In this document: one piece after another, positions 7,749 to 14,311 of the stretch
Numbering within the stretch: position 1 is the stretch's first letter
How the letters are laid out: the number at the start of each line of letters is the position of its first letter
From: an uncultured bacterium
GTDB taxonomy: Bacteria; Bacillota; Clostridia; TANB77; CAG-508
DNA length: 21,629 bases
Direction of reading: 5' to 3'
Assembly: GCA_905215615.1 (NCBI GenBank)
Contig: CAJMQM010000009.1
Coordinates: forward strand, 1 to 21,629
Notes under the pieces: model-generated
The model's database searches: none
What the model was told of the DNA's origin: nothing
What the model saw: the letters and a program-made list of their open reading frames with translations, nothing else
Made by a program: the position numbers and the translations under genes

Positions 7749-8312
7749 TTACTTATTTTTTTCTTCTTTCTTTATTTCGTCTCTTAGCTTTGCAGCATCT
7801 TCATAACGCTCTTCTTTTATAGCTTTATTAAGCTTTTCTTTTAATTCTTCTATTTTAGCTTTTTCTGCTTTTTTATTTTCTTTTTCCTCTTTCTTAGCCG
7901 AATTATTTTTTTCTAATTTACTATCATTTTCAATAAATTTGCTTATTCTACCTACATGCCTATTAGAACCATGAATATTTTTTAATAAAGCATCTATTTT
8001 ATTTGTAAATACATCATAGCAGTCCTCACAACCTAATAGACCACTTTCAATAAATTCGTCATAATTAGTTTTACAGCTATTACACTTAGTAGCTACTGCA
8101 CTATTAAAACTTGGTAAAAAGCTTTCGCTTGCATATTCGCTTAGCATATCTCCTAAAAAGCTAGACATACTAATTGGCATACTAAAATCCATGTGATATA
8201 CTCCTAATTCTTTTGCACATTTATCACATAATGCCATTTCTTTTTTTACACCATTGATTACTTGTGTATATCTAAAATTAACCTCATTTTTTCCACAATT
8301 TTGACATAACAT
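7749..8312 (-). CDS. mcsA: McsA, activator of McsB, with zinc-binding Cys pairs
   Basis: Partner protein that stimulates McsB kinase activity and adaptor function. The 187 residues carry four CxxC pairs (Cys3/6, 29/32, 77/80, 95/98), expected to bind zinc. After them comes a Lys/Glu-rich linker (about 125-150) and a C-terminal UVR motif (EERYEDAAKLRDEIK) like the one in ClpC's middle region. Between the pairs the family segment GLLGCEDCYDVF is clear. The start has GGGAGG 9 nt upstream. It sits second in the ctsR operon, the usual order. Confidence 0.95.
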   Translation of the reverse strand: MLCQNCGKNEVNFRYTQVINGVKKEMALCDKCAKELGVYHMDFSMPISMSSFLGDMLSEYASESFLPSFNSAVATKCNSCKTNYDEFIESGLLGCEDCYDVFTNKIDALLKNIHGSNRHVGRISKFIENDSKLEKNNSAKKEEKENKKAEKAKIEELKEKLNKAIKEERYEDAAKLRDEIKKEEKNK

Positions 8313-8422
8313 AAAAATCTACCTCCCTTAAATTATTTTATGTTTTATCTTTGTTCTAGTTTTCTTTAGTTTAATTTTTATTGCTTATAAATTATAAATT
8401 ATTTAATATTTAAAATTATTTT

Positions 8423-8872
8423 TTAATCTTCCACTAAATTTATAAGCATATTTTTAAATATATTTGCCCTTATAATATCTTTTATATTATTTGGTATTAT
8501 AAGTACATTATCACTAGTTGCTACTTTTAGTAATTTTGCCTCCTTTTGTGTTATATAGTCTTTAGAAAGCAAATTTTTAATAAATATATCTACCTCCTGA
8601 GATGTTATTTTATCTCCTATACTAGATATAATATGCATTAATGCATTGCTTTTAGTTGTGTTGATTCTTTTTATTGTTATATGACCTCCGCCACCTCTTC
8701 TGCTTTCTACATAATAGCCTTGTGATGGTTTAAACCTTGTAGAAATAACATAATTTATTTGAGATGGTACACAGTTAAATTGTTGCGCTAAATCGTTTCT
8801 TTGTATTTCAATAAAATCTGTTTCATCAAACATTTCTTTTATAAAATCTTCTATTATATCTGACATCCTCAT
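8423..8872 (-). CDS. ctsR: Transcriptional repressor CtsR
   Basis: Dimeric winged-helix repressor of class III heat-shock genes. The 149 residues start MRMSDIIEDFIKEMF, followed by the helix-turn-helix (about 24-46, LAQQFNCVPSQINYVISTRF). The glycine-rich wing ESRRGGGGHITIKRI (57-71) is the thermosensing loop of the family. The C-terminal part is the dimerisation region and the place where family members are controlled by McsB/McsA. GAGGTG lies 7 nt before the ATG at 8872. A second ATG two codons later is possible. It heads the operon and should repress it through the operator directly upstream. Confidence 0.96.
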   Translation of the reverse strand: MRMSDIIEDFIKEMFDETDFIEIQRNDLAQQFNCVPSQINYVISTRFKPSQGYYVESRRGGGGHITIKRINTTKSNALMHIISSIGDKITSQEVDIFIKNLLSKDYITQKEAKLLKVATSDNVLIIPNNIKDIIRANIFKNMLINLVED

Positions 8873-8890
8873 TTATAATCACCTCTTTGT

Positions 8891-8913
8891 TTTGACTTTG
8901 ACTTTCTTTGACC
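8891..8913 (-). promoter_or_regulatory. CtsR operator with three heptads
   Basis: On the minus strand 8913-8897 reads GGTCAAA-GAA-AGTCAAA, an exact match to the family consensus (A/G)GTCAAA-NAN-(A/G)GTCAAA. A third heptad, AGTCAAA (8897-8891), follows and shares one base with the second. The site lies just downstream of the -10 box and ends 18 nt before the ctsR start codon, so bound CtsR would block transcription of its own operon. Confidence 0.92.
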
Positions 8914-8922
8914 TACATTATT

Positions 8923-8950
8923 ATTATACTATCTTTTTTTAATAATGCAA
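8923..8950 (-). promoter_or_regulatory. Promoter of the ctsR-mcsA-mcsB-clpC operon
   Basis: Minus-strand TTGCAT (8950-8945), a 16-nt spacer, and TATAAT (8928-8923). The CtsR operator begins 9 nt downstream, over the predicted transcription start. Confidence 0.7.
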
Positions 8951-9067
8951 TTATGCTTTTTTAATGTTTTATGCAATTTTTGCATTTTAGTCCTCATCTT
9001 CCTAGCTTATTCTTTCATTTGCTTGTTTTTCCTCGCGTTTTCTTATTATTTTACATTATATTTTGTT

Positions 9068-9262
9068 TTATTCTTTACATTTATCTTTAGTTATATTTTC
9101 TAATTTTTCTGCTGTTCTTTTTTGCCTATCTAAAGTAAGCCAAGCAAAATAAGAAGATACAAATTCCCCATACTTAGTTGTATCTTCTATTTCTCCTGTT
9201 TTCTCTTTTGTATTATCTATTTTCTTTCTTCTTTCTATTTCTTCTTTATTATTTTTTTCCAT
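9068..9262 (-). CDS. Small charged hypothetical protein
   Basis: A 64-residue, highly charged protein: the first third is Lys/Glu-rich (EKNNKEEIERRKKIDNTKEK), followed by an aromatic stretch KYGEFVSSYFAWLTLDRQKR and a charged end. It has no signal peptide or membrane helix and I do not recognise a family. The ATG at 9262 is preferred because AGGAG lies 11 nt upstream; the GTG at 9274 directly abuts that AGGAG. It is on its own between the HAD gene and the ctsR promoter. The composition suits a real small helical protein, but the gene call is only moderately secure. Confidence 0.55.
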   Translation of the reverse strand: MEKNNKEEIERRKKIDNTKEKTGEIEDTTKYGEFVSSYFAWLTLDRQKRTAEKLENITKDKCKE

Positions 9263-9324
9263 AAAAAAACACACTCCTATTCTTAAAAATAGTTATGTGC
9301 ATTTTTATATTATTTATACAAATA

Positions 9325-10200
9325 TTAATTAAGCAAATATTTTTCTACAATATTTCGCACTCCGCCAGAATTATTATCTAATGTAACTTCTTTTGCCATT
9401 TCTTTTATATATGGTGCACTATTTCCCATTGCAACACCTAAACCTGCATTTTTAAGCATTTGTTCATCATTTACATTATCTCCTATTGCAATAACTTCGC
9501 TTCTATCTATTCCAAGCTCTTTCATTAAAAACTCAATTGCGTTCCACTTATCTGCATTTTGATTCATTATTTCTGTAATATAATATTCTACTGGAACATA
9601 GTCTGTACCATTTGCAATAAGCTTTCTTGCCATATGTGCTACTTCCATTACATTAACATTTTTTACTTCTTGTAGCTTTTTCATAATTCCACCAAATATT
9701 ATATTGTTTTTATCACAAATACATATTTTTAAATAATCTTCTTTTTCTCTTTCTTCTATATATTTATATATGTTTGGAATAATATTTATATTTGTTTTTT
9801 TATTGTCCGGTTTTTTTACATTTTCTTGATTATAAAATAACACATTATATGCAAGTGAACTTGTTAAAATAGTATCTTCTGTAAAAACATTATAATAAAT
9901 ACTATTTTCTTCACAAATTTTAATAATTTGTAAAACTTTTTTCTTGTCTATATATTGGTTGTATATTATTTTATCTTCTTGTAAATTATATATTATAGCA
10001 CCATTTCCACAAATAATTTCTCCTTGTATATCAAGCTCATTTGCAAAATTTTTTACAGACATTGTTCCTCTGCCAGATGTAAGAACTACTTTAATACCAT
10101 TTTCTATTGCTTTTTTTAGTGCTATTTTATCTTCTTCTGATATTGTTCCATATGAATTTAACAATGTTCCATCTAAATCTATTGCTATTAATTTATACAT
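9325..10200 (-). CDS. Cof-type HAD-superfamily phosphatase
   Basis: A 291-residue class IIB haloacid-dehalogenase hydrolase, a cytoplasmic phosphatase usually acting on sugar phosphates or nucleotides such as FMN. Motif I is DLDGTLLN with nucleophile Asp8 and acid/base Asp10; motif II is in VVLTSGRG; motif III is the closing IAIGDNVNDEQML near residue 240, preceded by KWNAIEFLMKELGI. The cap domain lies between motifs II and III. The ATG at 10200 is supported by the protein (MYKLIAIDLDGT), yet no ribosome-binding site sits near it: the only AAAGGAG lies 33 nt upstream (10234-10240). Initiation may therefore be weak or the mRNA leaderless. Substrate cannot be told. Confidence 0.92.
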   Translation of the reverse strand: MYKLIAIDLDGTLLNSYGTISEEDKIALKKAIENGIKVVLTSGRGTMSVKNFANELDIQGEIICGNGAIIYNLQEDKIIYNQYIDKKKVLQIIKICEENSIYYNVFTEDTILTSSLAYNVLFYNQENVKKPDNKKTNINIIPNIYKYIEEREKEDYLKICICDKNNIIFGGIMKKLQEVKNVNVMEVAHMARKLIANGTDYVPVEYYITEIMNQNADKWNAIEFLMKELGIDRSEVIAIGDNVNDEQMLKNAGLGVAMGNSAPYIKEMAKEVTLDNNSGGVRNIVEKYLLN

Positions 10201-10428
10201 ATATTATTTATGATTTACTAATATAAACCATTTCTCCTTTCAAATTTATTTTTTTCATTTTCGATATTATTATACAAAATTTATTATTCAAATACAATAG
10301 AAAAAAATCTATTTTGATTTCCCAAAATTTCCAGTTTATTTTTCTTTTTATTGTGCACTCTATATATTGAAAAGACAAAATGTTTTTTCAAAGCTTTAAT
10401 TAATTATCACATTTAGGAGGTGAAAGAC

Positions 10429-10629
10429 ATGGCAAATAACAACAGCAATTATTCTGTAGTTCCAGAAGCTAAAGAAGCTCTTAACAAATTCAAATATGAA
10501 GTAGCTAATGAAGTTGGTGTTAATTTAAAACAAGGTTATAACGGAGATTTATCTTCAAGAGACGCTGGTAGAATAGGTGGACAAATGGTTAAGAAATTAA
10601 TCCAACAAGCTGAAAATCAAATGAAATAG
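10429..10629 (+). CDS. Alpha/beta-type small acid-soluble spore protein
   Basis: This 66-residue protein binds and protects DNA in the dormant spore and is degraded on germination. The family signatures are clear: PEAKEALNKFKYEVANEVGV, around the usual germination-protease site, and the C-terminal GYNGDLSSRDAGRIGGQMVKKLI. The ATG at 10429 has AGGAGG 8 nt upstream; the GTG at 10420 overlaps that site and is rejected. It lies alone on the plus strand. Family members are normally transcribed by sigma-G in the forespore, but I could not find a convincing sigma-G box upstream. It is the strongest evidence that the organism sporulates. Confidence 0.96.
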   Translation: MANNNSNYSVVPEAKEALNKFKYEVANEVGVNLKQGYNGDLSSRDAGRIGGQMVKKLIQQAENQMK

Positions 10630-10647
10630 TTTTTGCGTTCATAGCGT

Positions 10648-10693
10648 AAAAAAGAACCTCCTTAAGTAGTACATATTTAAGAAGGTTCTTTTT
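10648..10693. terminator. Bidirectional terminator between the spore-protein and acyltransferase genes
   Basis: AAAAAAGAACCT...CTTAA pairs with TTAAG...AGGTTCTTTTT with one mismatch, and T runs follow the stem on both strands. It ends immediately before the stop codon of the convergent acyltransferase gene, so it can serve both. Confidence 0.85.
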
Positions 10694-10694
10694 A

Positions 10695-11387
10695 TTATGC
10701 GTTTACTTCTTCCTCTTCGTAAGTTGGTTCATTATTATTATCTAGTTGTTCTTTCATTTTTTCATATGCCTCATCTAGCATTTTTCTTATTCTTTCGCTT
10801 TTATTCTCTATTGTTAAATCTGGATATATTGGCTCTAACACTACCTGAGTAAATAATGGTTTTCTTTTAAACCATTTATATATTCCATCTGGCTCTCTTG
10901 TTAATATAACACTAGGAACTATTGGAACATTGTTTTCTACTGCTATTGCAAAAGCTCCTTTTTTAAACTTAATTAAGTCTGTAGCATATGGTCTTAACAT
11001 ACCTTCTGGGTATATGTGAACAGTCTCTCCATTTTTTAATAATTCTGCTATATTTTCATAAAATTTTTCTTTTTCAGATATTTTTATTGGTATAGGAATT
11101 CCTCTTAGCAATTTTACTAATTTTCCTATAAAAGGTATTTCTACATTGCTTTGTAAAGTAACAAAATAACAATACTGTGGAAAACTAGCTAAGCCGTTCA
11201 TTGAACAATCTATTGTATGAACATGGTTAGAAATTGTTATTTTAGCACCTGGCACTTTTTTTAAGTTTTCTTTTCCTACTAGTTTGTAACCTAGCACTAC
11301 TTTATTTACTACAAATAAAATCGGTACTGCTATTAGATAGTAAAATGTGTCTTGCAGAAAATTAATTACCTCTTTCATTAATTTCAT
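10695..11387 (-). CDS. PlsC-like 1-acyl-glycerol-3-phosphate acyltransferase
   Basis: A 230-residue membrane-associated lysophospholipid acyltransferase, expected to add the second acyl chain to lysophosphatidic acid. The N-terminus has a hydrophobic segment (about 13-33). The catalytic HX4D motif is His55 to Asp60 in NHVHTID, the glycerol-phosphate-binding region follows (LRGIPIPI), and the third motif is YPEGMLRPY (about 126-134). The start overlaps the glycosyltransferase gene by 26 nt. I prefer the ATG at 11387, with GAGGAG 10 nt upstream; an ATG at 11378 with a nearer GAGG is the alternative. Overlap implies translational coupling with the glycosyltransferase and a shared role in membrane lipid or glycolipid synthesis. 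Whether this is the main PlsC or a paralogue is unknown, so no symbol is given. Confidence 0.9.
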   Translation of the reverse strand: MKLMKEVINFLQDTFYYLIAVPILFVVNKVVLGYKLVGKENLKKVPGAKITISNHVHTIDCSMNGLASFPQYCYFVTLQSNVEIPFIGKLVKLLRGIPIPIKISEKEKFYENIAELLKNGETVHIYPEGMLRPYATDLIKFKKGAFAIAVENNVPIVPSVILTREPDGIYKWFKRKPLFTQVVLEPIYPDLTIENKSERIRKMLDEAYEKMKEQLDNNNEPTYEEEEVNA

Positions 11388-12480
11388 CCTCAAACATCTC
11401 CTCTATTTTTTCCATACTTTTCTCTATTCTGTATTTCTCTGCACTTTCAGCATATGTTTTTCTCATATTATTAAGCTCTTGTGGATTATCAAGCCACTTA
11501 TCTATTTTCTTTGCCAAGTCATCACTATTTCCAGCTTCAAACAAACTTCTTTCGTCTAATGCAAATTGTGGAGTTGCTGATTTACTACTATTAGATATAA
11601 TTGGAACATTTCCACAAGCAATTGCTTCTATACAAGATATTGCCTCTATTTCTGCATCTGATGTATGTACATATAAATCTGTTCTATGTAGTAATTCCAA
11701 TAATTCTTTTTCATTGCAAAATTGTATAATAGGTTTATTTGTTAATTCTTCACCCATTTTTTCATATTGCTTATATTTAGGACCTTTTCCTGCTAAAACT
11801 AATTGAATATCTTTTTCGTATTTTGACTTTTTTATTGCTTCAAAAAGTAAATCTTGCCTTTTTTCCCCTGATAAACGTCCTACCATTGTAATTACAATTT
11901 TTTTATTTTTCTCTTTTGGTATAAAGTTAAATTTATCTTGTATTCCATTTGAAATAACATATAATTTTGCTGTATAGTCATGTTCTTTTAGTTGGCTTGC
12001 TATAAAGTTACTTGGGCAATGTATACGATTAAATTTATTAAAAAAGTCGTTTCTAAATTCTTCATATATTTTATCATTTATTAATTTTAAGTTTCCCATC
12101 TTTATAGTATATGTTATATTCTCTGGCTGTACATGAAATGCAGCTGTATTTGGAATTTTTAATTCATCTGCAATTTTTTTTGCAGTTCTAGATAGCCAAA
12201 ATGGCATATAAAAGTGTACAACATCTACATCTTGCATTGCTTGTTTTATTATTTCTTTATCTGGTACTCCAAAACACATCCCCTGTGATTTTACAATTCC
12301 AGAAATTCCAATAGGTAATCTTAAAGTTTTTACTATAAATTTGTTTTCTCCCGCTTCTCCTGTTGTAAGTACTGTTACTGTATGACCTCTCTTTTGTAAC
12401 CCTTCTGCAAATCTTCTAGCTGAAATTGTTGTTCCATTGTTTCCATTTTCATATTGATCTATAACTAAAAGTATTTTCAC
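11362..12480 (-). CDS. GT4-family glycosyltransferase, probably glycolipid-forming
   Basis: A 372-residue GT-B fold retaining glycosyltransferase. The N-terminal acceptor domain starts MKILLVIDQYENGNNGTT, and the C-terminal nucleotide-sugar domain shows VGRLSGEKRQDLLFEA (about 200-215). The EX7E motif is Glu277 to Glu285 in EIEAISCIEAIACG. The start is a GTG with AAGGAG 8 nt upstream. Its 3' end overlaps the PlsC-like gene, and the overall pattern resembles diacylglycerol glucosyltransferases, so a glycolipid product (for example glucosyl-diacylglycerol) is a reasonable inference, not proven. It is the first gene of a two-gene operon driven by an extended -10 promoter just upstream. Confidence 0.9.
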   Translation of the reverse strand: MKILLVIDQYENGNNGTTISARRFAEGLQKRGHTVTVLTTGEAGENKFIVKTLRLPIGISGIVKSQGMCFGVPDKEIIKQAMQDVDVVHFYMPFWLSRTAKKIADELKIPNTAAFHVQPENITYTIKMGNLKLINDKIYEEFRNDFFNKFNRIHCPSNFIASQLKEHDYTAKLYVISNGIQDKFNFIPKEKNKKIVITMVGRLSGEKRQDLLFEAIKKSKYEKDIQLVLAGKGPKYKQYEKMGEELTNKPIIQFCNEKELLELLHRTDLYVHTSDAEIEAISCIEAIACGNVPIISNSSKSATPQFALDERSLFEAGNSDDLAKKIDKWLDNPQELNNMRKTYAESAEKYRIEKSMEKIEEMFEDEINERGN

Positions 12481-12518
12481 AAAACATACTCCTTTTCCCC
12501 AATTTTGTTTACATTAAT

Positions 12519-12527
12519 ATTATAGCA
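12519..12527 (-). promoter_or_regulatory. Extended -10 promoter of the glycosyltransferase operon
   Basis: Minus strand TGC-TATAAT, a good extended -10 box 38 nt upstream of the GTG; the -35 region is poor (TATATT). Confidence 0.5.
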
Positions 12528-12591
12528 CAAAAAATATAATAAATATAGTCGAATTTTGTTTTATTGTTTTTTTAGTATTTTTCTATATAAT

Positions 12592-12640
12592 TTGTTTTAT
12601 GCACAATTTTATGATATAATAGATATACGGCTTTTAGCCG
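12592..12640 (+). promoter_or_regulatory. Promoter and 5'-end hairpin of the 137-aa gene
   Basis: TTGTTT (12592-12597), a 17-nt spacer and TATAAT (12615-12620) form a good sigma-A promoter. The predicted start is near 12627, and the transcript would open at once with a hairpin, CGGCT-TTT-AGCCG (12628-12640). A 5'-terminal hairpin often protects mRNA from decay. It is divergent from the glycosyltransferase promoter about 70 nt away. Confidence 0.65.
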
Positions 12641-12669
12641 AATTATTCTCAAGGAGAGGTTAGATTCCA

Positions 12670-13083
12670 ATGGACAACACTAGTACAGGTGCAGAATACA
12701 GCCACGCCGTTTTTCGGTTTCCGCTGTACTATGCCAAAAAAAGAAAAATCCAACGCCTCCAGTCTTCTCTGGAAGCTGTTGGCAAGGTAACGCGATGCTA
12801 TCTCGAGCTTGAAGGTTTGTACTGCTTCAATGTTAGAGCTAGAGTGGTAGACAAGAAGGTTCTTGTTCCTGCTCCTAGTCGGTACGTCGCACGCGTTGTC
12901 TTCGGGTTCGAGGACGGCACCAAAATTCCTTTTCATGTTGACAATACCCTTAAGAACATTGTCAACGACATTAAAAAGGCAGGTGATTGCTTGTGCGACA
13001 GAAGCTTTGAAAAGAGCTTCACGGTCGAGAACGTATACGGCACTAACTATGTCGTTATCGAAGCAAACCTTGTACAACCTTAA
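12670..13083 (+). CDS. Unrecognised 137-residue protein, GC-rich and probably acquired
   Basis: I do not recognise this family. The protein has no signal peptide or membrane helix, is basic at first (FPLYYAKKRKIQRLQSSLEA) and then alternates beta-like stretches (VTRCYLELEGLYCFNVRARV, YVARVVFGFEDGTKIPFHV) with a helix (NTLKNIVNDIKKAGDCL). This suggests a compact alpha/beta cytoplasmic domain with four cysteines not in CxxC pairs. AAGGAGAGG lies 10 nt before the ATG. Base composition is about half GC, well above its neighbours, as in the stalk-domain gene at 1182-2171. Like that gene it is on the plus strand with a private promoter and strong terminator, placed where a housekeeping gene ends on the opposite strand. 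Transfer from a GC-richer source is the simplest reading. The antisense frame over the same span is a shadow. Confidence 0.8.
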   Translation: MDNTSTGAEYSHAVFRFPLYYAKKRKIQRLQSSLEAVGKVTRCYLELEGLYCFNVRARVVDKKVLVPAPSRYVARVVFGFEDGTKIPFHVDNTLKNIVNDIKKAGDCLCDRSFEKSFTVENVYGTNYVVIEANLVQP

Positions 13084-13092
13084 ACCTTGTGG

Positions 13093-13163
13093 GGACACGT
13101 TTGTGTCCTAGTACAAAAGGGAACTCCCACAGCTGTTTTACAGTCATGTGAGGGTTCCCTTTT
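13093..13163 (+). terminator. Double hairpin terminator of the 137-aa gene
   Basis: First a perfect hairpin GGACAC-GTTT-GTGTCC (13093-13108). Then a long stem with arms 13115-13130 and 13148-13163 (AAAAGGGAAC paired with GTTCCCTTTT, and CAC with GTG after two mismatched positions), with a small CTG/CAG stem in its loop. The right arm ends in TTTT. The second hairpin is the terminator; the first may stabilise the 3' end. Confidence 0.8.
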
Positions 13164-13182
13164 ATATATAATTAATTACAAA

Positions 13183-13208
13183 AAGCTTCTCAAATATATG
13201 AGAAGCTT
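13183..13208 (-). terminator. Terminator of the hibernation factor gene
   Basis: Perfect 9-bp stem AAGCTTCTC / GAGAAGCTT with an 8-nt AT loop; T-rich sequence follows on both strands. It lies 23 nt after the hpf stop on the minus strand. Confidence 0.75.
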
Positions 13209-13231
13209 AATATATTTTTTTAATATAAAGT

Positions 13232-13765
13232 TTATACTTCTGGTTCTACAATACCAAAGTTTTTTCCATCTTTTAAACGATAAATAACATTTACTTTATT
13301 ATTTTCTAAGTTTATAAATGCTAAAAATTTATCTTGTGGTCTTCCTTCTAATTTTAATTTTGCATCTTCTGGAGCAAGTGGTTTTATTTCATAATATAAT
13401 GTTTTTAATATTTCACCTTCTACCTCATGCTCTTCTTCCATTTTTAAAGTTTCTTTCATCCTAATTGATTCAGTCATATTTTGTTTATCTTTTTTAGTTT
13501 TAACTTTTCTTGCTTGACCTTCTAATATGTCAATATCTTTATCTATTGATGCATATAAGTCTCTATGTGCTGTAACAGCTCTTAATCTGTCGCCTCCTGC
13601 TTTTACATCCATTTCTGCAATTTGCTCTGACCCTTCTGTTTTAATTGTTGCGTATAAATCAAATTCTTCTCCAAAGTATTTAACTAATCTGTCTGCCTTT
13701 TTTTCAATATAATCTTTAATTGCTTCTGTTGCTTTTAACTCTTTTCCTGTTATTTTTATGTTCAT
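13232..13765 (-). CDS. hpf: Long-form ribosome hibernation promoting factor (HPF/RaiA)
   Basis: Binds the 30S decoding region and, through its C-terminal domain, dimerises ribosomes into inactive 100S particles in slow growth. The 177 residues show the N-terminal S30AE domain (MNIKITGKELKATEAIKDYI, with basic VTAHRDLYASIDKD), a variable linker (about 100-125) and the C-terminal dimerisation domain. In the latter, YEIKPLAPEDAKLKLE leads to FLAFINLENNKVNVIYR and a closing DGKNFGIVEPEV. That makes it the long form typical of Firmicutes. The ATG at 13765 is chosen since AAGGAG lies 8 nt upstream; the in-frame start at 13783 precedes that site. Confidence 0.96.
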   Translation of the reverse strand: MNIKITGKELKATEAIKDYIEKKADRLVKYFGEEFDLYATIKTEGSEQIAEMDVKAGGDRLRAVTAHRDLYASIDKDIDILEGQARKVKTKKDKQNMTESIRMKETLKMEEEHEVEGEILKTLYYEIKPLAPEDAKLKLEGRPQDKFLAFINLENNKVNVIYRLKDGKNFGIVEPEV

Positions 13766-13816
13766 AAAAATCGCTCCTTCCAAAATTTATATAATTGTCA
13801 TTTGTGAGTTATTTTA

Positions 13817-13845
13817 ATTATATATGTTTTTTTTTATTTTTGCAA
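13817..13845 (-). promoter_or_regulatory. Promoter of hpf
   Basis: Minus strand TTGCAA (13845-13840), a 17-nt spacer and TATAAT (13822-13817), about 50 nt upstream of the start codon. Confidence 0.6.
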
Positions 13846-13947
13846 GTATTTTTACTATTTATCGTTTTTTTAACCATTATGTAGTTATATTTCGTTCACA
13901 TCAATTCTAACATTACAAATTTATTGTACTTTTTTTGTAATGAAATA

Positions 13948-13976
13948 TTGACAACACAGAAAAAATAAGTTAAAAT
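13948..13976 (+). promoter_or_regulatory. Promoter of the tRNA-His/tRNA-Gln unit
   Basis: A consensus TTGACA (13948-13953), 17-nt spacer and TAAAAT (13971-13976), the best -35 in the window. A small GCGTTT/AAACGC hairpin (13984-13998) lies between it and the first tRNA. Confidence 0.8.
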
Positions 13977-14002
13977 TATATATGCGTTTGTAAAACGCTT
14001 AC

Positions 14003-14080
14003 GGTGGATTTAGCGTAGTTGGTTAACGCGCCAGTTTGTGGCACTGGAGACCATGGGTTCGAGTCCCATATTCCACCCCA
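14003..14080 (+). tRNA. tRNA-His (anticodon GTG)
   Basis: Full cloverleaf: acceptor GTGGATT with ATTCCAC (one T-T mismatch), D loop with TAGTTGG, anticodon arm CCAGT-TTGTGGC-ACTGG giving GTG, and T arm ATGGG-TTCGAGT-CCCAT. The extra 5' G (14003) opposite C14077 is the histidine identity element, and CCA is encoded (14078-14080). Confidence 0.95.
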
Positions 14081-14150
14081 TAATTTTTTATTGATTTTAT
14101 TTTAATTTTGTTGTATAATAATATAGTATTGTTATATAATATAGTTATAT

Positions 14151-14225
14151 TGGGCTGTAGCCAAGCGGTAAGGCATTAGACTTTGACTCTAACATGCGCT
14201 AGTTCGAATCTAGCCAGCCCAACCA
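14151..14225 (+). tRNA. tRNA-Gln (anticodon TTG)
   Basis: Acceptor TGGGCTG pairs with CAGCCCA. The D loop contains AGCGGTAAGGC, the anticodon arm TTAGA-CTTTGAC-TCTAA gives TTG, and the T arm is GCTAG-TTCGAAT-CTAGC. Discriminator A and encoded CCA follow. The weak U1-A72 pair is typical of glutamine tRNAs. It probably shares a transcript with tRNA-His. Confidence 0.95.
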
Positions 14226-14267
14226 CATAAGCATTATATGAATAATAATTGTTCTTAAATGCATAAT

Positions 14268-14302
14268 AAAAAAACAACTTTCGTTTTGAAAGTTGTTTTT
14301 TT
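14268..14302. terminator. Bidirectional terminator between tRNA-Gln and the sortase gene
   Basis: Perfect 15-bp stem (AAAAAAACAACTTTC / GAAAGTTGTTTTTTT) with a 5-nt loop; a T run closes it in both directions. It serves the tRNA unit and the convergent sortase gene, whose stop codon is 10 nt away. Confidence 0.85.
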
Positions 14303-14311
14303 ATTATTTTA

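Noticed and set aside
10208..10231. Seven-codon leader peptide upstream of the HAD gene
   Set aside because: The ribosome site is only 2 nt from its ATG, too close, and the peptide has no regulatory codon pattern; noted only as a curiosity.
10330..10428. Sigma-G promoter for the spore-protein gene
   Set aside because: Expected for the family, but no sequence here matches the -35 and -10 consensus with proper spacing; only a short TTGAAAA/TTTTCAA inverted repeat (10367-10391) is seen.
12649..13098. 149-codon open frame antisense to the 137-aa gene
   Set aside because: No ribosome-binding site or promoter, and the plus strand has promoter, ribosome site and terminator in order. GC-rich DNA often gives such shadows.
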